A DNA stretch of 64,000 nt, taken from NCBI GenBank assembly GCA_033763695.1, contig JANRKB010000055.1:24980-88979 (forward strand), in the 5' to 3' direction. This DNA comes from JANRKB01 sp033763695. GTDB taxonomy: Bacteria > Planctomycetota > Phycisphaerae > Phycisphaerales > UBA1924. This document shows positions 30,253 through 38,345 of this stretch, one piece after another. The notes beneath the pieces are model-generated. The model did no database searches, had not been told where the DNA came from, and saw only the letters and a program-made list of their open reading frames with translations. Made by a program: the position numbers and the translations under genes. Numbering within the stretch: position 1 is the stretch's first letter; each line of letters starts with the position of its first letter.

Positions 30253-30282
30253 CGAAAGAATACCCCCGCGGATCGCGGGGGT
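30253..30282 (-). terminator. intrinsic terminator of the HEAT-repeat gene
   Basis: Perfect stem ACCCCCGCG (30262-30270) / CGCGGGGGT (30274-30282); on the minus strand it is followed by ATTCTTTCG. It lies about 40 bases past the stop codon of the leftward gene. Confidence 0.82.
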
Positions 30283-30322
30283 TTGAGAGTGCATGTGCGA
30301 AGGAGTCCGGGCCGACGCTCGC

Positions 30323-32593
30323 TTACTTCTTCTCGAGGATCAGCGGGACGAGCGTGGTATTGGGCAGGTTGAGCGAGCCAGCCAGAGCCGCGGCCGCGGT
30401 GGCCTCGATCTCATCCTTGCCCGACGCCATCTCGATGACGCGATTGATCTGACGCTGCTCGAGCATCGAGCCGAAACGCTTGGCGGACTCGCCGACCTTG
30501 GCGATCAGTTCAATGCGGGTGCCGCCGTTGGCGTTGAGCGCTGCGTCCATCAGCGAGACCTGAGCGCGCGAATCGTTGATGCGGCTCAGGATGTCGGCGA
30601 TCTGCAGTTGCTTGGTGCCCTTGGCCTCGCCCAGCGCACTGCTCAGCGGCAGCAGGGCGTCGGCGACTTGCAGCACGGGGTTGCCGCTGATGGCCAGCTC
30701 ACGCAGCGTCGTGAGCGAGCGGATCGCGTAGTCCTGGGCTTCGTTGGCCTCGATCGGGCCGCCGGTCGCGCTCAGCACCAGCTCGGTGACTGCCTTGGAG
30801 ATCTGTGCCTCGCTGATCGCCGACGCACGCACCGCGACGCCCGGATCAGCGTCGAGCGAGCGGCGCAGTGTCGGGATGTTCTCGGGCGACGAGAGCAGCA
30901 GCACGGGCGACGCGGTGAGCTTGGGATTCTGGCGCACCGACGAGACAAAGTTCTGTCCCGTCTCAATGCTCGGCTGCACGGCGACGATCAGGTCCACCGC
31001 CGCCGCCTCGGCGATCGGCGCGGCCAAATCTTCAAGCGTGCGGCCCTGCGGCAGAACGCTGTAGCCCGAGCCTTCGAGCACCTTGCGAAGCGTCTGATAC
31101 ACCTCGGCGTTGGCGACGATCACCGCATACTTGCTGCTCGCCTCGCGGATCGCGCTGGCGAGCGTCGGGACCACGCGCTCGGCACCCGCGAATGGCACCG
31201 TCGGCTGGGCCTTGCCCAGAACCAACGCCGCCTCGTACTGCACGCGACGGTTGGGATAGTCCAGAGCGTCGAGTAGCGCGGTGCGCGAGCCACCGGCAAC
31301 AGCGTCGCCGATGAGAGCGCGACCGCCGGCGGTCTTCTCAAGAGCCGCGATCGCCTTGCGGGCCAGCAGCGTGTCGCGGGCCGCGATCGCGCGGGCGAGC
31401 ACGGCCTGGTCGGCGGCCGGGCCGGCGGCGATGGCGTAATACATCGCATCGCGGCGCGACGCCGGATACGCGGGGTTGTCGTAGCCCGAAGGCGTCTGGA
31501 TCTCGCGGCGGAGGTTGCTCGAAAGCCAAAGCGACAACGCCTCGGCATTGTCGTTGGTCAGTGCCAAGGCCCGCTCGCTGGCGCGCATCGCCGCAGCCTC
31601 GTGGAAGACCTGCGTGCGGATCGCCTGCGGCACAAGGCCGGTGCTGGGCTCAAAGTTCCAGAGGATCTGGAAGTCTTCGCCTGGGAAGCTCGTCACCTCG
31701 GGGCTCTGTGCGTAATAGCGCTCGGCCAAAGCGTTGTAGAGCGACGTCGTCGGCGTACCCGCGGCGGCGGCGTTCAGACGCTCAATCGCGCGAACGCACG
31801 CGGTCTTGGCGGCCTCGCTCTTGGTCGAGTCACGCGCATCGGCCAGAGCCGGAATCGCAGTCGTGTGCCCGGCCAAGCCGAGGATGTCCGCGACTCGCTC
31901 CTGCGAGCCTGCGTCGAGCTTGGGAAGCGCGGCCGAGAGCGGCGCGACGACCTGGGCGCCCAAGCCGATCAGCACGCGCTGCACCGCGCTCTGAAGCATG
32001 GCATCCTTGCGATCAAGCAGCGCCTCAAGCAACTGGGGCACGGCGTACTCGCCGGCGGTGCGCAGACGCTCTTCTGCCAGCACGCGAGCGCGGGCCTGGC
32101 CGCTGGTCAGGTCCTTGATGTTGGCGGCGATGTCCTTGGGGTCGCGTGCACGCTCGCGCTTGCCGGCTTCGTAGAGCTTGGACAGCGATGCGGCGGTGGT
32201 CTCGAGGTTGCCGCCGATGCGGATGGCCCGACCGACGCTGTCCTCGAAGCGGTTCAGTTCGCCGCCCGCCTCAACGAGTCGGACAAAGTCCTGGCCGGAG
32301 ATCTTGCGATCGAGCAGTTGCTGGGCCATCGCCTCGGCGAGGTCCGCGCGATTGATTCGGACATAGTGGATGAAGTCGCGGAGCAGGTCGAGATCGGAGA
32401 CTTGATTGGCGGCGGGCTGGGGCGTGGCGTCGTTGCCGCCGGTGGCGCTTTGCGCCGTCGAGATCGACGTCGCGAGACCGACGACCGCGAGCGCGGTGGC
32501 GGCGGAACGCATCCACATGCACGAGCCGCGTGTGGGCGACGAGGTGCCGGAGGTGGTCGAAGGAACCGAGCCCATAGCCAGACGAAGGTGCAT
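30323..32593 (-). CDS. exported HEAT-repeat protein with a degenerate receiver-like C-terminal region
   Basis: 756 residues from ATG at 32593 (AGGAG nine bases before). A signal-like stretch (SAATALAVVGLATSISTAQS) lies near residues 28-48. The middle is helical repeats of HEAT type (LLEALLDRKDAMLQSAVQRVLIGLGAQVVAPLSAALPKLD, and others), suited to protein binding. Around residues 520-640, YAVIVANAEVYQTLRKVLEGSGYSVLPQ ... VDLIVAVQPS ... PVLLLSSPENIPTLR looks like a CheY fold in which the phospho-acceptor aspartate is missing. No enzyme motif is seen. Likely a periplasmic scaffold; partner unknown. Divergent from the HTH-receiver regulator at 33136. Confidence 0.7.
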   Translation of the reverse strand: MHLRLAMGSVPSTTSGTSSPTRGSCMWMRSAATALAVVGLATSISTAQSATGGNDATPQPAANQVSDLDLLRDFIHYVRINRADLAEAMAQQLLDRKISGQDFVRLVEAGGELNRFEDSVGRAIRIGGNLETTAASLSKLYEAGKRERARDPKDIAANIKDLTSGQARARVLAEERLRTAGEYAVPQLLEALLDRKDAMLQSAVQRVLIGLGAQVVAPLSAALPKLDAGSQERVADILGLAGHTTAIPALADARDSTKSEAAKTACVRAIERLNAAAAGTPTTSLYNALAERYYAQSPEVTSFPGEDFQILWNFEPSTGLVPQAIRTQVFHEAAAMRASERALALTNDNAEALSLWLSSNLRREIQTPSGYDNPAYPASRRDAMYYAIAAGPAADQAVLARAIAARDTLLARKAIAALEKTAGGRALIGDAVAGGSRTALLDALDYPNRRVQYEAALVLGKAQPTVPFAGAERVVPTLASAIREASSKYAVIVANAEVYQTLRKVLEGSGYSVLPQGRTLEDLAAPIAEAAAVDLIVAVQPSIETGQNFVSSVRQNPKLTASPVLLLSSPENIPTLRRSLDADPGVAVRASAISEAQISKAVTELVLSATGGPIEANEAQDYAIRSLTTLRELAISGNPVLQVADALLPLSSALGEAKGTKQLQIADILSRINDSRAQVSLMDAALNANGGTRIELIAKVGESAKRFGSMLEQRQINRVIEMASGKDEIEATAAAALAGSLNLPNTTLVPLILEKK

Positions 32594-33135
32594 CACGCAG
32601 ACTCCTGCAAGACCCAAGGTTTCGGCGTCGAGTGCTGGCGGGGGCCAGCGACCGCGTGCCGGGACAGTGCCGTCGTCGATCCGTCGCTTCGCGAGCCAGT
32701 GCCGAGGCCCGCGCGGATGCTGCTCTCGAATCAGGAAGCGGCAAAGCGTCCGTTTCGCCGCCCCGACTGAGTCCCCACGAACGGTGTGTGGTCGGCCCGA
32801 GAACCGGCCAGCCCGCGAGGGACTCACCGATACGCCGCCCGACCCCGAACGGTTGCCCGGGCCGCGGCGGGGACCGCGGATCGGGACTCTACAAGGAAGA
32901 ACCTCGGGGTGTCAAACCTCCCAAAGGGTTCCCCGCAGACGAGGGAGAGGAGTGTAGGTCCGGGCGGATTGGACGGGGGTCGCCGGTGGTCCGAAAACGC
33001 AAAGTTGCGCCGATCGTGACGACAAGGGTGAAGAGGGGGGTTGGATCGGCCGATCCTGCGGTGTGGCGGTCGCCGCCGGGTGCGTTTGTACCGGGGATGG
33101 CGGACCGAGTAGACCCTTGGTTGAGAGGTGAGGCG
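32594..33135. other. divergent intergenic region before the HTH-receiver gene
   Basis: 542 bases without a supported gene. Open frames run through it on both strands but their translations are low-complexity Arg/Pro/Gly text. It must carry the promoters for both flanking genes; none could be read with confidence. Confidence 0.5.
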
Positions 33136-33714
33136 ATGCCAATCGAAAAGGAAGTTCTGACGACGGGCGAAGTTGCGAAGATCTGCAACGTCGCGCCGCG
33201 CACCGTGTCCAAGTGGTTCGACTCGGGGGCCCTGAAAGGCTATCGCATCCCGGGAAGCCGCGATCGACGCATTCCCTCGGCGGAACTCGTCAAGTTCATG
33301 AAGGCCCACAACATCCCGCTTGAGGGTGTTCAGTCGGGCCGCACCCGCGTCCTGATCGTTGACGATGAGAAGGACATCTGCGACGTCATGGAGAAGGTGC
33401 TCACGGAGCAGACCAACTACGAGGTGCGCTGTGCCAACAGCGGCTTCGGCGCCGGCATGGAAGCCGAGAAGTTCAAGCCTCATGTGATCCTGCTGGACAT
33501 CCACCTCGGCGAGGGCGATGCCCGCAACGTCGCCGACATGCTTCGTTCCAGTGAGACGCTCGCGCACACGAAGATCGTGGCGATGTCGGGCAAGCTGACC
33601 GATGGCCAGGCCGCGGGCCTGCGTGGTCAGGGCTTTGATGGCTTCCTCAAGAAGCCGTTCCAGCTCCGCCAGGTGGTGGAGTCGATCGAGGCCGCGACGA
33701 ACATCGCTGCGTGA
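33136..33714 (+). CDS. response regulator with N-terminal excisionase-type HTH and C-terminal receiver
   Basis: 192 residues from ATG at 33136, preceded by GAGAGGTGAGG. Residues 5-55 form a MerR/excisionase-like winged helix (LTTGEVAKICNVAPRTVSKWFDSGALKGYRIPGSRDRRIP). After a short linker comes a complete receiver: VLIVDDEKD acidic pair, LLDIHLGEGD phospho-acceptor, IVAMSGK and GFLKKPF lysine. The order is the reverse of most response regulators, in which the receiver is N-terminal. No cognate histidine kinase is nearby. Cytoplasmic transcription regulator; target unknown. Followed by an intrinsic terminator. Confidence 0.87.
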   Translation: MPIEKEVLTTGEVAKICNVAPRTVSKWFDSGALKGYRIPGSRDRRIPSAELVKFMKAHNIPLEGVQSGRTRVLIVDDEKDICDVMEKVLTEQTNYEVRCANSGFGAGMEAEKFKPHVILLDIHLGEGDARNVADMLRSSETLAHTKIVAMSGKLTDGQAAGLRGQGFDGFLKKPFQLRQVVESIEAATNIAA

Positions 33715-33743
33715 TCCGGACCAGAACAAACCAATGAAGATCG

Positions 33744-33779
33744 CGCCGGCCGCCGATGGGCGGTCGGCGTTGTTTTTGG
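33744..33779 (+). terminator. intrinsic terminator of the HTH-receiver gene
   Basis: Stem CGCCGGCCGCC (33744-33754) / GGCGGTCGGCG (33759-33769) with one wobble pair, followed by TTGTTTTTG. Confidence 0.82.
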
Positions 33780-33856
33780 TGCGGGGCGTCTGATGATGCC
33801 GCACGGAACTGGCCGCTTCACTCCCCATCGCGCTGACGGATTGCTATCATCCGCGC

Positions 33857-34429
33857 ATGGCAATCCGCGACGATGAAGTTCTCAACATCAGCGTCCCTCC
33901 GATGACCCGCCTCGAGGCCGTGTATGTGCCCGAGGTCGTGAAGGGCTTCGGCACCACGCTCCGCCACCTGTTCACCAGCTTTGGCCAGAGCAAGCCGGCG
34001 GCACTGCTGGGGATGAAGAAGACCACCCGGGCGATGCAGTACCCGGAGGAACGCCGCGAACACCTGCCCGTTGAAGAGGGCGGCCTGCATGCCCCCAACT
34101 TCCGTGGTTTTCACCGGCTCAACCGGGATGAGCAGGGGCGCGTCAAGTGCGTTGCCTGCATGATGTGCCCGACGATCTGCCCGGCCCGCTGTATCCATAT
34201 TGAGGCGGCGGAGAGCCCCTGGGACGATCGCGAGAAGTACCCCAAGAAGTTTGAGATCGACGAGCTCCGCTGCATCTTCTGCGGCATGTGCGAAGAGGCG
34301 TGCCCGGTCGACGCCATCGAACTGACGACGGAGTACGACATCGTGGGCCGCAGCCGCCAGGAGATGATCTTCGACAAGGAGAAGCTCCTGCACGTGTACG
34401 ACGTGACGATCAACAAGAAGCCGATGTAG
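33857..34429 (+). CDS. nuoI: NADH-quinone oxidoreductase subunit I
   Basis: 190 residues. The two [4Fe-4S] clusters are bound by CVACMMCPTICP and CIFCGMCEEACP, preceded by the NuoI-type GFHRLNRDEQGRVK and followed by VDAIELTTEYDI. Subunit I joins the peripheral arm to the membrane arm of complex I and passes electrons toward quinone. No other nuo genes flank it: an HTH-receiver gene lies upstream and PEP-CTERM genes downstream, with terminators on both sides, so it is transcribed alone. No strong ribosome site precedes the ATG. The N-terminal 65 residues lack a membrane helix. Confidence 0.92.
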   Translation: MAIRDDEVLNISVPPMTRLEAVYVPEVVKGFGTTLRHLFTSFGQSKPAALLGMKKTTRAMQYPEERREHLPVEEGGLHAPNFRGFHRLNRDEQGRVKCVACMMCPTICPARCIHIEAAESPWDDREKYPKKFEIDELRCIFCGMCEEACPVDAIELTTEYDIVGRSRQEMIFDKEKLLHVYDVTINKKPM

Positions 34430-34490
34430 TAGATAGGATCGCTGCGGCGAGCACCAAACAAGACGCGACCACAAGCAACTGAGCTTCATC

Positions 34491-34522
34491 ACGCCCCGAG
34501 CCGCCTCGGGGCGTGTTTTTTT
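34491..34522 (+). terminator. intrinsic terminator of nuoI
   Basis: Stem ACGCCCCGAG (34491-34500) / CTCGGGGCGT (34505-34514) with a 4-base loop, then GTTTTTTTC. The strongest terminator in the window. Confidence 0.92.
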
Positions 34523-34792
34523 CTTGTGCGGCGCGTCGACACGCTGAAGTTGGCCCGCTGTTGGCCGCGGATGTGAAGCTAGGCAAAGTCTGCGCGGTTT
34601 CCGGACCCCTTCGCGGGGGTTTCGGCGCTCCGGGTTCGCGCACTCACGGGTGAATCACTCAAAAAGGCGGAAAAAAGCGCGTGCTTTTCTGGCACTTGCC
34701 AATTCCTGAGGCATGTTCGACGTGGAGAAGCGGGCTTTTCGTAGAGCCCGCGCTGGGAGTTTGTGACCACCTCGTCTGAGAGAGAAGCACCT

Positions 34793-35380
34793 ATGCGCCG
34801 CACGATCACGACCTTGGCCCTGGCCGCCGCAGCCGGCATTGCCGCGACCGCCAACGCGGGCGTCACGTTCAGCAACGTCAACATCACTGGCACGCTCGCC
34901 GCGGGCGCCACCTGGGCGACCGGCGGAGCTGGTGACGACATCGATTTCTCGTTCCCCAGCGCTCTGGTCGGTGACGGCCAGAACCTGCGGAGCGGCGTGA
35001 TCACGATCACGTTCATCGCCAAGAGCGACACCGCCCTGAACTTGGACAAGCTCGGCCTGAGCATCCTCGGCGGTCTGCTCGGCAGCGGCACGATCATCTT
35101 CAACGAGGTTGTCGAAGACCTCGTGAATCCGGGCATCATCGCCACCTACGGCGTGACGCTCAACAGCGCCAGCCAGCTCCCGCACACGGCTGACATCCAC
35201 TTCAGCCGCGAGAGCACGATGGTCAAGGTCAAGAAGACCCTGATCCTGTCGGCTGTCGATACGCAGGCCTTTGACCTCGCGGGCGTCGCGCTCGTCGAGC
35301 AGAAGCTGGTTCCCACCCCCGGCGCCGCGGCCCTTCTGGGCATGGGCGTGCTGGCGATGGGCCGTCGCCGCCGCGCCTAA
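34793..35380 (+). CDS. PEP-CTERM sorting domain protein (tandem paralogue 1)
   Basis: 195 residues from ATG at 34793 with signal peptide RRTITTLALAAAAGIAATANA. The mature part starts GVTFSNVNITGTLAAGATW and includes GSGTIIFNEVVEDL, FSRESTMVKVKKTLILSA and AFDLAGVALVEQ, all shared with the next gene. The tail VPTPGAAALLGMGVLAMGRRRRA is a PEP-CTERM signal. Same length as its downstream neighbour (195 residues), so the two arose by tandem duplication. Exported and exosortase-processed by inference; function unknown. Confidence 0.86.
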   Translation: MRRTITTLALAAAAGIAATANAGVTFSNVNITGTLAAGATWATGGAGDDIDFSFPSALVGDGQNLRSGVITITFIAKSDTALNLDKLGLSILGGLLGSGTIIFNEVVEDLVNPGIIATYGVTLNSASQLPHTADIHFSRESTMVKVKKTLILSAVDTQAFDLAGVALVEQKLVPTPGAAALLGMGVLAMGRRRRA

Positions 35381-35597
35381 GTGCGTGTCGGTGTCGGAGA
35401 TCGAGTGATTGTTGAAACGAACTCGGCCACGGGCGTGTGGTGCGTCCCGGCCTTCGGAGCGATCCGACGGAAAAGGCGAGAGTGAAAGAGGGCCCGAGTG
35501 GTGGTTTGCAGACCGCTGTTTCGGGGAGTGTCGGAAAAGAGCGTGTCTCGCGGCATTCCGCCTCGGGCACAACTCAATACGTGAAGAGAGAGTACCA

Positions 35598-36185
35598 ATG
35601 ACCCGTTCTTTGATTCTGTCTGTCGTGGCGACTGCTGGTCTCGCGGCTTCCGCGAACGCTGGCATCACCTTCTCTGACTTCCAGTTCGGCGGTTCGCTCG
35701 CTGGTGGCGCTCAGGCGTTCGCTGGTGCGATCGACGTGGACCTGGTGTTCCCGCTCGCAACCGTCGGCGACCCCGTCGCTCCGGTCCGCTCGGGCATCAT
35801 CACCATGACCTTCCTGGTTGACACGACCGAGGGCGAGAAGCTCAACCTCGACGTGCTCAGCATCCTGGGTGCGGTTGCGGGTCGCGGCACCATCATCTTC
35901 AACGAAGTGATCGAGGACCGTGAAGCCGGCCACGAAGGCGAGATCCTCGCCAGCGCGTCGGTCACGCTGAGCACCAGCAACCCGCCCCCGCAGTTCACCA
36001 ACATCGTCTTCAACCGGGCCTCGAGCTCGTTCAAGGTCAAGAAGACCATCATCCTCTCGGCTGAGGATGGCGAAGGTCTTGACCTCGCGGGTATCGCCCT
36101 CATCGAGCAGACCTTCGTCCCGACCCCGGGCTCGCTGGCTCTCCTCGGTCTGGGTGGCCTGGTCACCGCTCGCCGTCGCCGCTAA
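35598..36185 (+). CDS. PEP-CTERM sorting domain protein (tandem paralogue 2)
   Basis: 195 residues from ATG at 35598 (GAGAGAG upstream) with signal peptide TRSLILSVVATAGLAASANA. It follows its paralogue segment for segment: GITFSDFQFGGSLAGGAQ, GRGTIIFNEVIEDR, FNRASSSFKVKKTIILSA, LDLAGIALIEQ. Tail VPTPGSLALLGLGGLVTARRRR. A 217-base gap separates the two genes, so they may be controlled separately. A long hairpin follows it. Function unknown. Confidence 0.87.
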   Translation: MTRSLILSVVATAGLAASANAGITFSDFQFGGSLAGGAQAFAGAIDVDLVFPLATVGDPVAPVRSGIITMTFLVDTTEGEKLNLDVLSILGAVAGRGTIIFNEVIEDREAGHEGEILASASVTLSTSNPPPQFTNIVFNRASSSFKVKKTIILSAEDGEGLDLAGIALIEQTFVPTPGSLALLGLGGLVTARRRR

Positions 36186-36290
36186 GGCAGGTTGAGTCGA
36201 CCCAAGTTCATCGCGGCATGATGCTGGTGCGGTCCACGTCTGTGGTGGGCTGAAGACCGACGCCTGGATCACTGCCTCGCAACCTTCGTT

Positions 36291-36353
36291 GATAACCGCC
36301 GATTGATGTGCCGGTCGCTACAGACCGACCGTCAATCGGCGGTTATCGTTTCC
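36291..36353 (+). terminator. long hairpin after PEP-CTERM paralogue 2
   Basis: Perfect 16-base stem GATAACCGCCGATTGA (36291-36306) / TCAATCGGCGGTTATC (36332-36347), enclosing a smaller CGGTCG/CGACCG-type stem, then GTTTCC. Probably the terminator of the preceding gene; the T tract is short. Confidence 0.7.
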
Positions 36354-36482
36354 GCAAGGCGCGGAACGCTGGAAAAGTCGTTGGCGTGTGGCACATCTCT
36401 CCATCGCCGCAATGAGTGCGGCCGACGGTTCCGTCCCACTGGCGTGGGAGCACGGGAACTCGAGTTCCAGGAGAGAAGACAG

Positions 36483-37205
36483 ATGAAGACGACGTTTGCA
36501 TTCTCGGCCCTCGCGGGCCTCGCGCTCGCCGCCGCTTCGGCGAACGCCGCGTATTTCTCGTTCGCGTCGGACAACCTCAGCAGCGAGTCGACGTTCCGCG
36601 GCGGCGGCAGCTCGATGGGCAGCGGTCTGCTCAACGGCCGCGTCGATCTGCTCATCGACGACAACAACGGCGTGCTGCCCACGCTGACGTTCGGCAACAC
36701 GATCTTCAACGCCGACTTCAGCGGCATCACCCTGCGTGGTTCATCGACGTACGCCGGCACGACCACGCTGGTGTACTCGCTCTCGGGCTGGTTCAGCTTC
36801 ACGCAGAACAGCGATGCCGGATCGATGAACCTGCTCACGGTGAACTTCGAAGACGCCGTGATGACGGTGCAGTCCAAGAACAACAAGTGGCTGACGACCG
36901 GGTCGGTGCTCGGCAGCGACCAGTTCACCAGCGTCGCGGCAACCACGGACCTGAACCTCGCCGGTTATGACCTTGCCCCCGGCGCGCTCAAGGACGTTGA
37001 TTTCGCCTTCGGCCTGACGGCGCTCAAGACCGTCAACGGCGGCTCGGGTGTCTCGATCGACGCGATCAGCAAGCTGCCCACGGCTCGCTGGGAAGCCGAG
37101 GCGTCGTACAACGGCACGGCCAGCATGATCCCCGCCCCCGGCTCGCTCGCGCTTGCCGGCCTCGGTGGCCTCGTGTGCGCCCGCCGTCGTCGCACGCAGA
37201 AGTAA
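36483..37205 (+). CDS. PEP-CTERM sorting domain protein
   Basis: 240 residues from ATG at 36483 (AGGAGAG upstream) with signal peptide KTTFAFSALAGLALAAASANA. The mature domain (YFSFASDNLSSESTFRGGGSS, later LSGWFSFTQNSDAGSMNLLTVNFEDAVMTVQS) is not related to the two genes before it and I do not recognise it. The tail IPAPGSLALAGLGGLVCARRRRTQK carries the PEP-CTERM signal. Third PEP-CTERM gene of the cluster, ended by its own terminator. Confidence 0.85.
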   Translation: MKTTFAFSALAGLALAAASANAAYFSFASDNLSSESTFRGGGSSMGSGLLNGRVDLLIDDNNGVLPTLTFGNTIFNADFSGITLRGSSTYAGTTTLVYSLSGWFSFTQNSDAGSMNLLTVNFEDAVMTVQSKNNKWLTTGSVLGSDQFTSVAATTDLNLAGYDLAPGALKDVDFAFGLTALKTVNGGSGVSIDAISKLPTARWEAEASYNGTASMIPAPGSLALAGLGGLVCARRRRTQK

Positions 37206-37278
37206 GTGATTTCGCCGCGGCATGCGATCGGGTGCGTGGTGCCGACGGATCAACGATTACAGCGCTTCCCCCCGATGC

Positions 37279-37311
37279 ACACCCCGGATGAAAGTCCGGG
37301 GTGTGTTGTTT
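37279..37311 (+). terminator. intrinsic terminator of the PEP-CTERM gene
   Basis: Stem ACACCCCGGA (37279-37288) / TCCGGGGTGT (37295-37304), loop of 6, then GTTGTTT. Confidence 0.87.
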
Positions 37312-37320
37312 CGGGAAGGC

Positions 37321-37341
37321 ACTGGGCACTGGGCATCAGTC
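37321..37341. repeat. short period-7 repeat
   Basis: ACTGGGC is repeated twice and followed by a partial unit. Short, but same period as the tracts at 24502, 40614, 47055 and 47153. Confidence 0.4.
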
Positions 37342-37414
37342 CTAATGCACGCATGCTGAGAGCACCGCGGGCCGCGGGTTCCTCCCGTGTCGATCCTCAC
37401 ATGGGCCAGGTCGA

Positions 37415-37753
37415 TCACCGCTGCTCGGGATACTCAACTTCGTCGATGGTGGTGCGACGCAGGGTCATCGGGCCGTGCGGCGTGTCGATGACCTTTTCCT
37501 CCACCCGTTGATCAACCACACGAACGCGCGGATCCGTCGCTTCACGCTCTTCGGCGTTGCGTGGATTGCGCGTCGAAGCCGGAGCGGTAGAACGCTTCGA
37601 CGCCGGCGCGGGATCGTGTGTCACCGCTTTCCACAGTTCGCCAAAGAAGCCGCCCACCGAGCGTGCCAGCGGCGGCTTGGTCGAACGTCGGCTTGAACGC
37701 GGCTGGGCAGGCATGGAACTCGATCTCAACTCAGCGACGGTGGGAGTGATCAC
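37415..37753 (-). CDS. small hypothetical protein
   Basis: 112 residues from GTG at 37753, overlapping the stop of the rhodanese-like gene as GTGA; an ATG at 37714 is an alternative start. Rich in Arg, Pro and Ser with no signal peptide. The C-terminal part RVRVVDQRVEEKVIDTPHGPMTLRRTTIDEVEYPEQR looks like the only ordered section. I do not recognise it. Translational overlap suggests it works with, or is at least co-expressed with, the preceding lipoprotein. Confidence 0.55.
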   Translation of the reverse strand: MITPTVAELRSSSMPAQPRSSRRSTKPPLARSVGGFFGELWKAVTHDPAPASKRSTAPASTRNPRNAEEREATDPRVRVVDQRVEEKVIDTPHGPMTLRRTTIDEVEYPEQR

Positions 37754-38289
37754 TTCGGCGACGCTGGTTTTGTCGGCTGAGGCGCGACGCCCGCCGCAGA
37801 CTTCTTCGCCGCATCAGTTGCAGGCTTGGCGGGCTCGGGCATTTCAAGCGTGCGGCCTGAGCCGGTCCACTCTTCGATGCCGCCTGGGTAGAGCTTCACG
37901 TCGTCATAGTCGAGCGCGAGCATGCGCTTGACGAGGCCGCGCGCGGTCGGGCTGGCGGGGTCCTTGCCGTAGACGATGATGCGATCGAAGACCTCGAGGC
38001 GCTTGTCGCGGCCGCGCTGCTCGGGCAAATCGGAGAGCAGGATGTTCTTTGCACCCGGGAGGTGGCCGGTGGCGAAGTCCTGCGGTGCTCGTGCATCGAC
38101 GAGGAGGAGCGCCTTGGAGTCCTTGTCGCGATTTGCCATCGCGGTGGAGAGTTCGCCGAGTGAGACGCTCTCGATCTTCGTGTCATCGATGCCGCACCCG
38201 CCCAGCAGCAGCGTGGAAGCCGCCAGCACGATCAGAGTGCGAACGGGCGAACTGGGGAAGGCGAGCGGGCGTAGGTTCATGGTGCTCAT
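37750..38289 (-). CDS. rhodanese-like lipoprotein lacking the catalytic cysteine
   Basis: 179 residues; signal peptide with lipobox LLGGC. The rhodanese fold is clear: LLVDARAPQDFATGHLPGAKNILLSDL, FDRIIVYGKDP, ARGLVKRMLALDYDDVKLYPGGIEEW. In active enzymes the strand IIVYC is followed by a CXXGXR loop; here the cysteine position is glycine (VYGKD), so sulfur transfer is unlikely and a binding role is more probable. The C-terminal tail is Pro/Ala/Lys-rich. Followed by the small hypothetical gene in overlap. Divergent from the DsbD-alpha-like gene at 38346. Confidence 0.82.
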   Translation of the reverse strand: MSTMNLRPLAFPSSPVRTLIVLAASTLLLGGCGIDDTKIESVSLGELSTAMANRDKDSKALLLVDARAPQDFATGHLPGAKNILLSDLPEQRGRDKRLEVFDRIIVYGKDPASPTARGLVKRMLALDYDDVKLYPGGIEEWTGSGRTLEMPEPAKPATDAAKKSAAGVAPQPTKPASPK

Positions 38290-38345
38290 TGGTGTGATAG
38301 CGTATCACCGAGTGGCGGCGTGCATCAAAGCCGCGGGGTGGAGGT

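Noticed and set aside
34690..36400. TGGCAC motifs upstream of the PEP-CTERM genes as sigma-54 promoters
   Set aside because: The second half (TTGC at the right distance) is missing in both cases checked.
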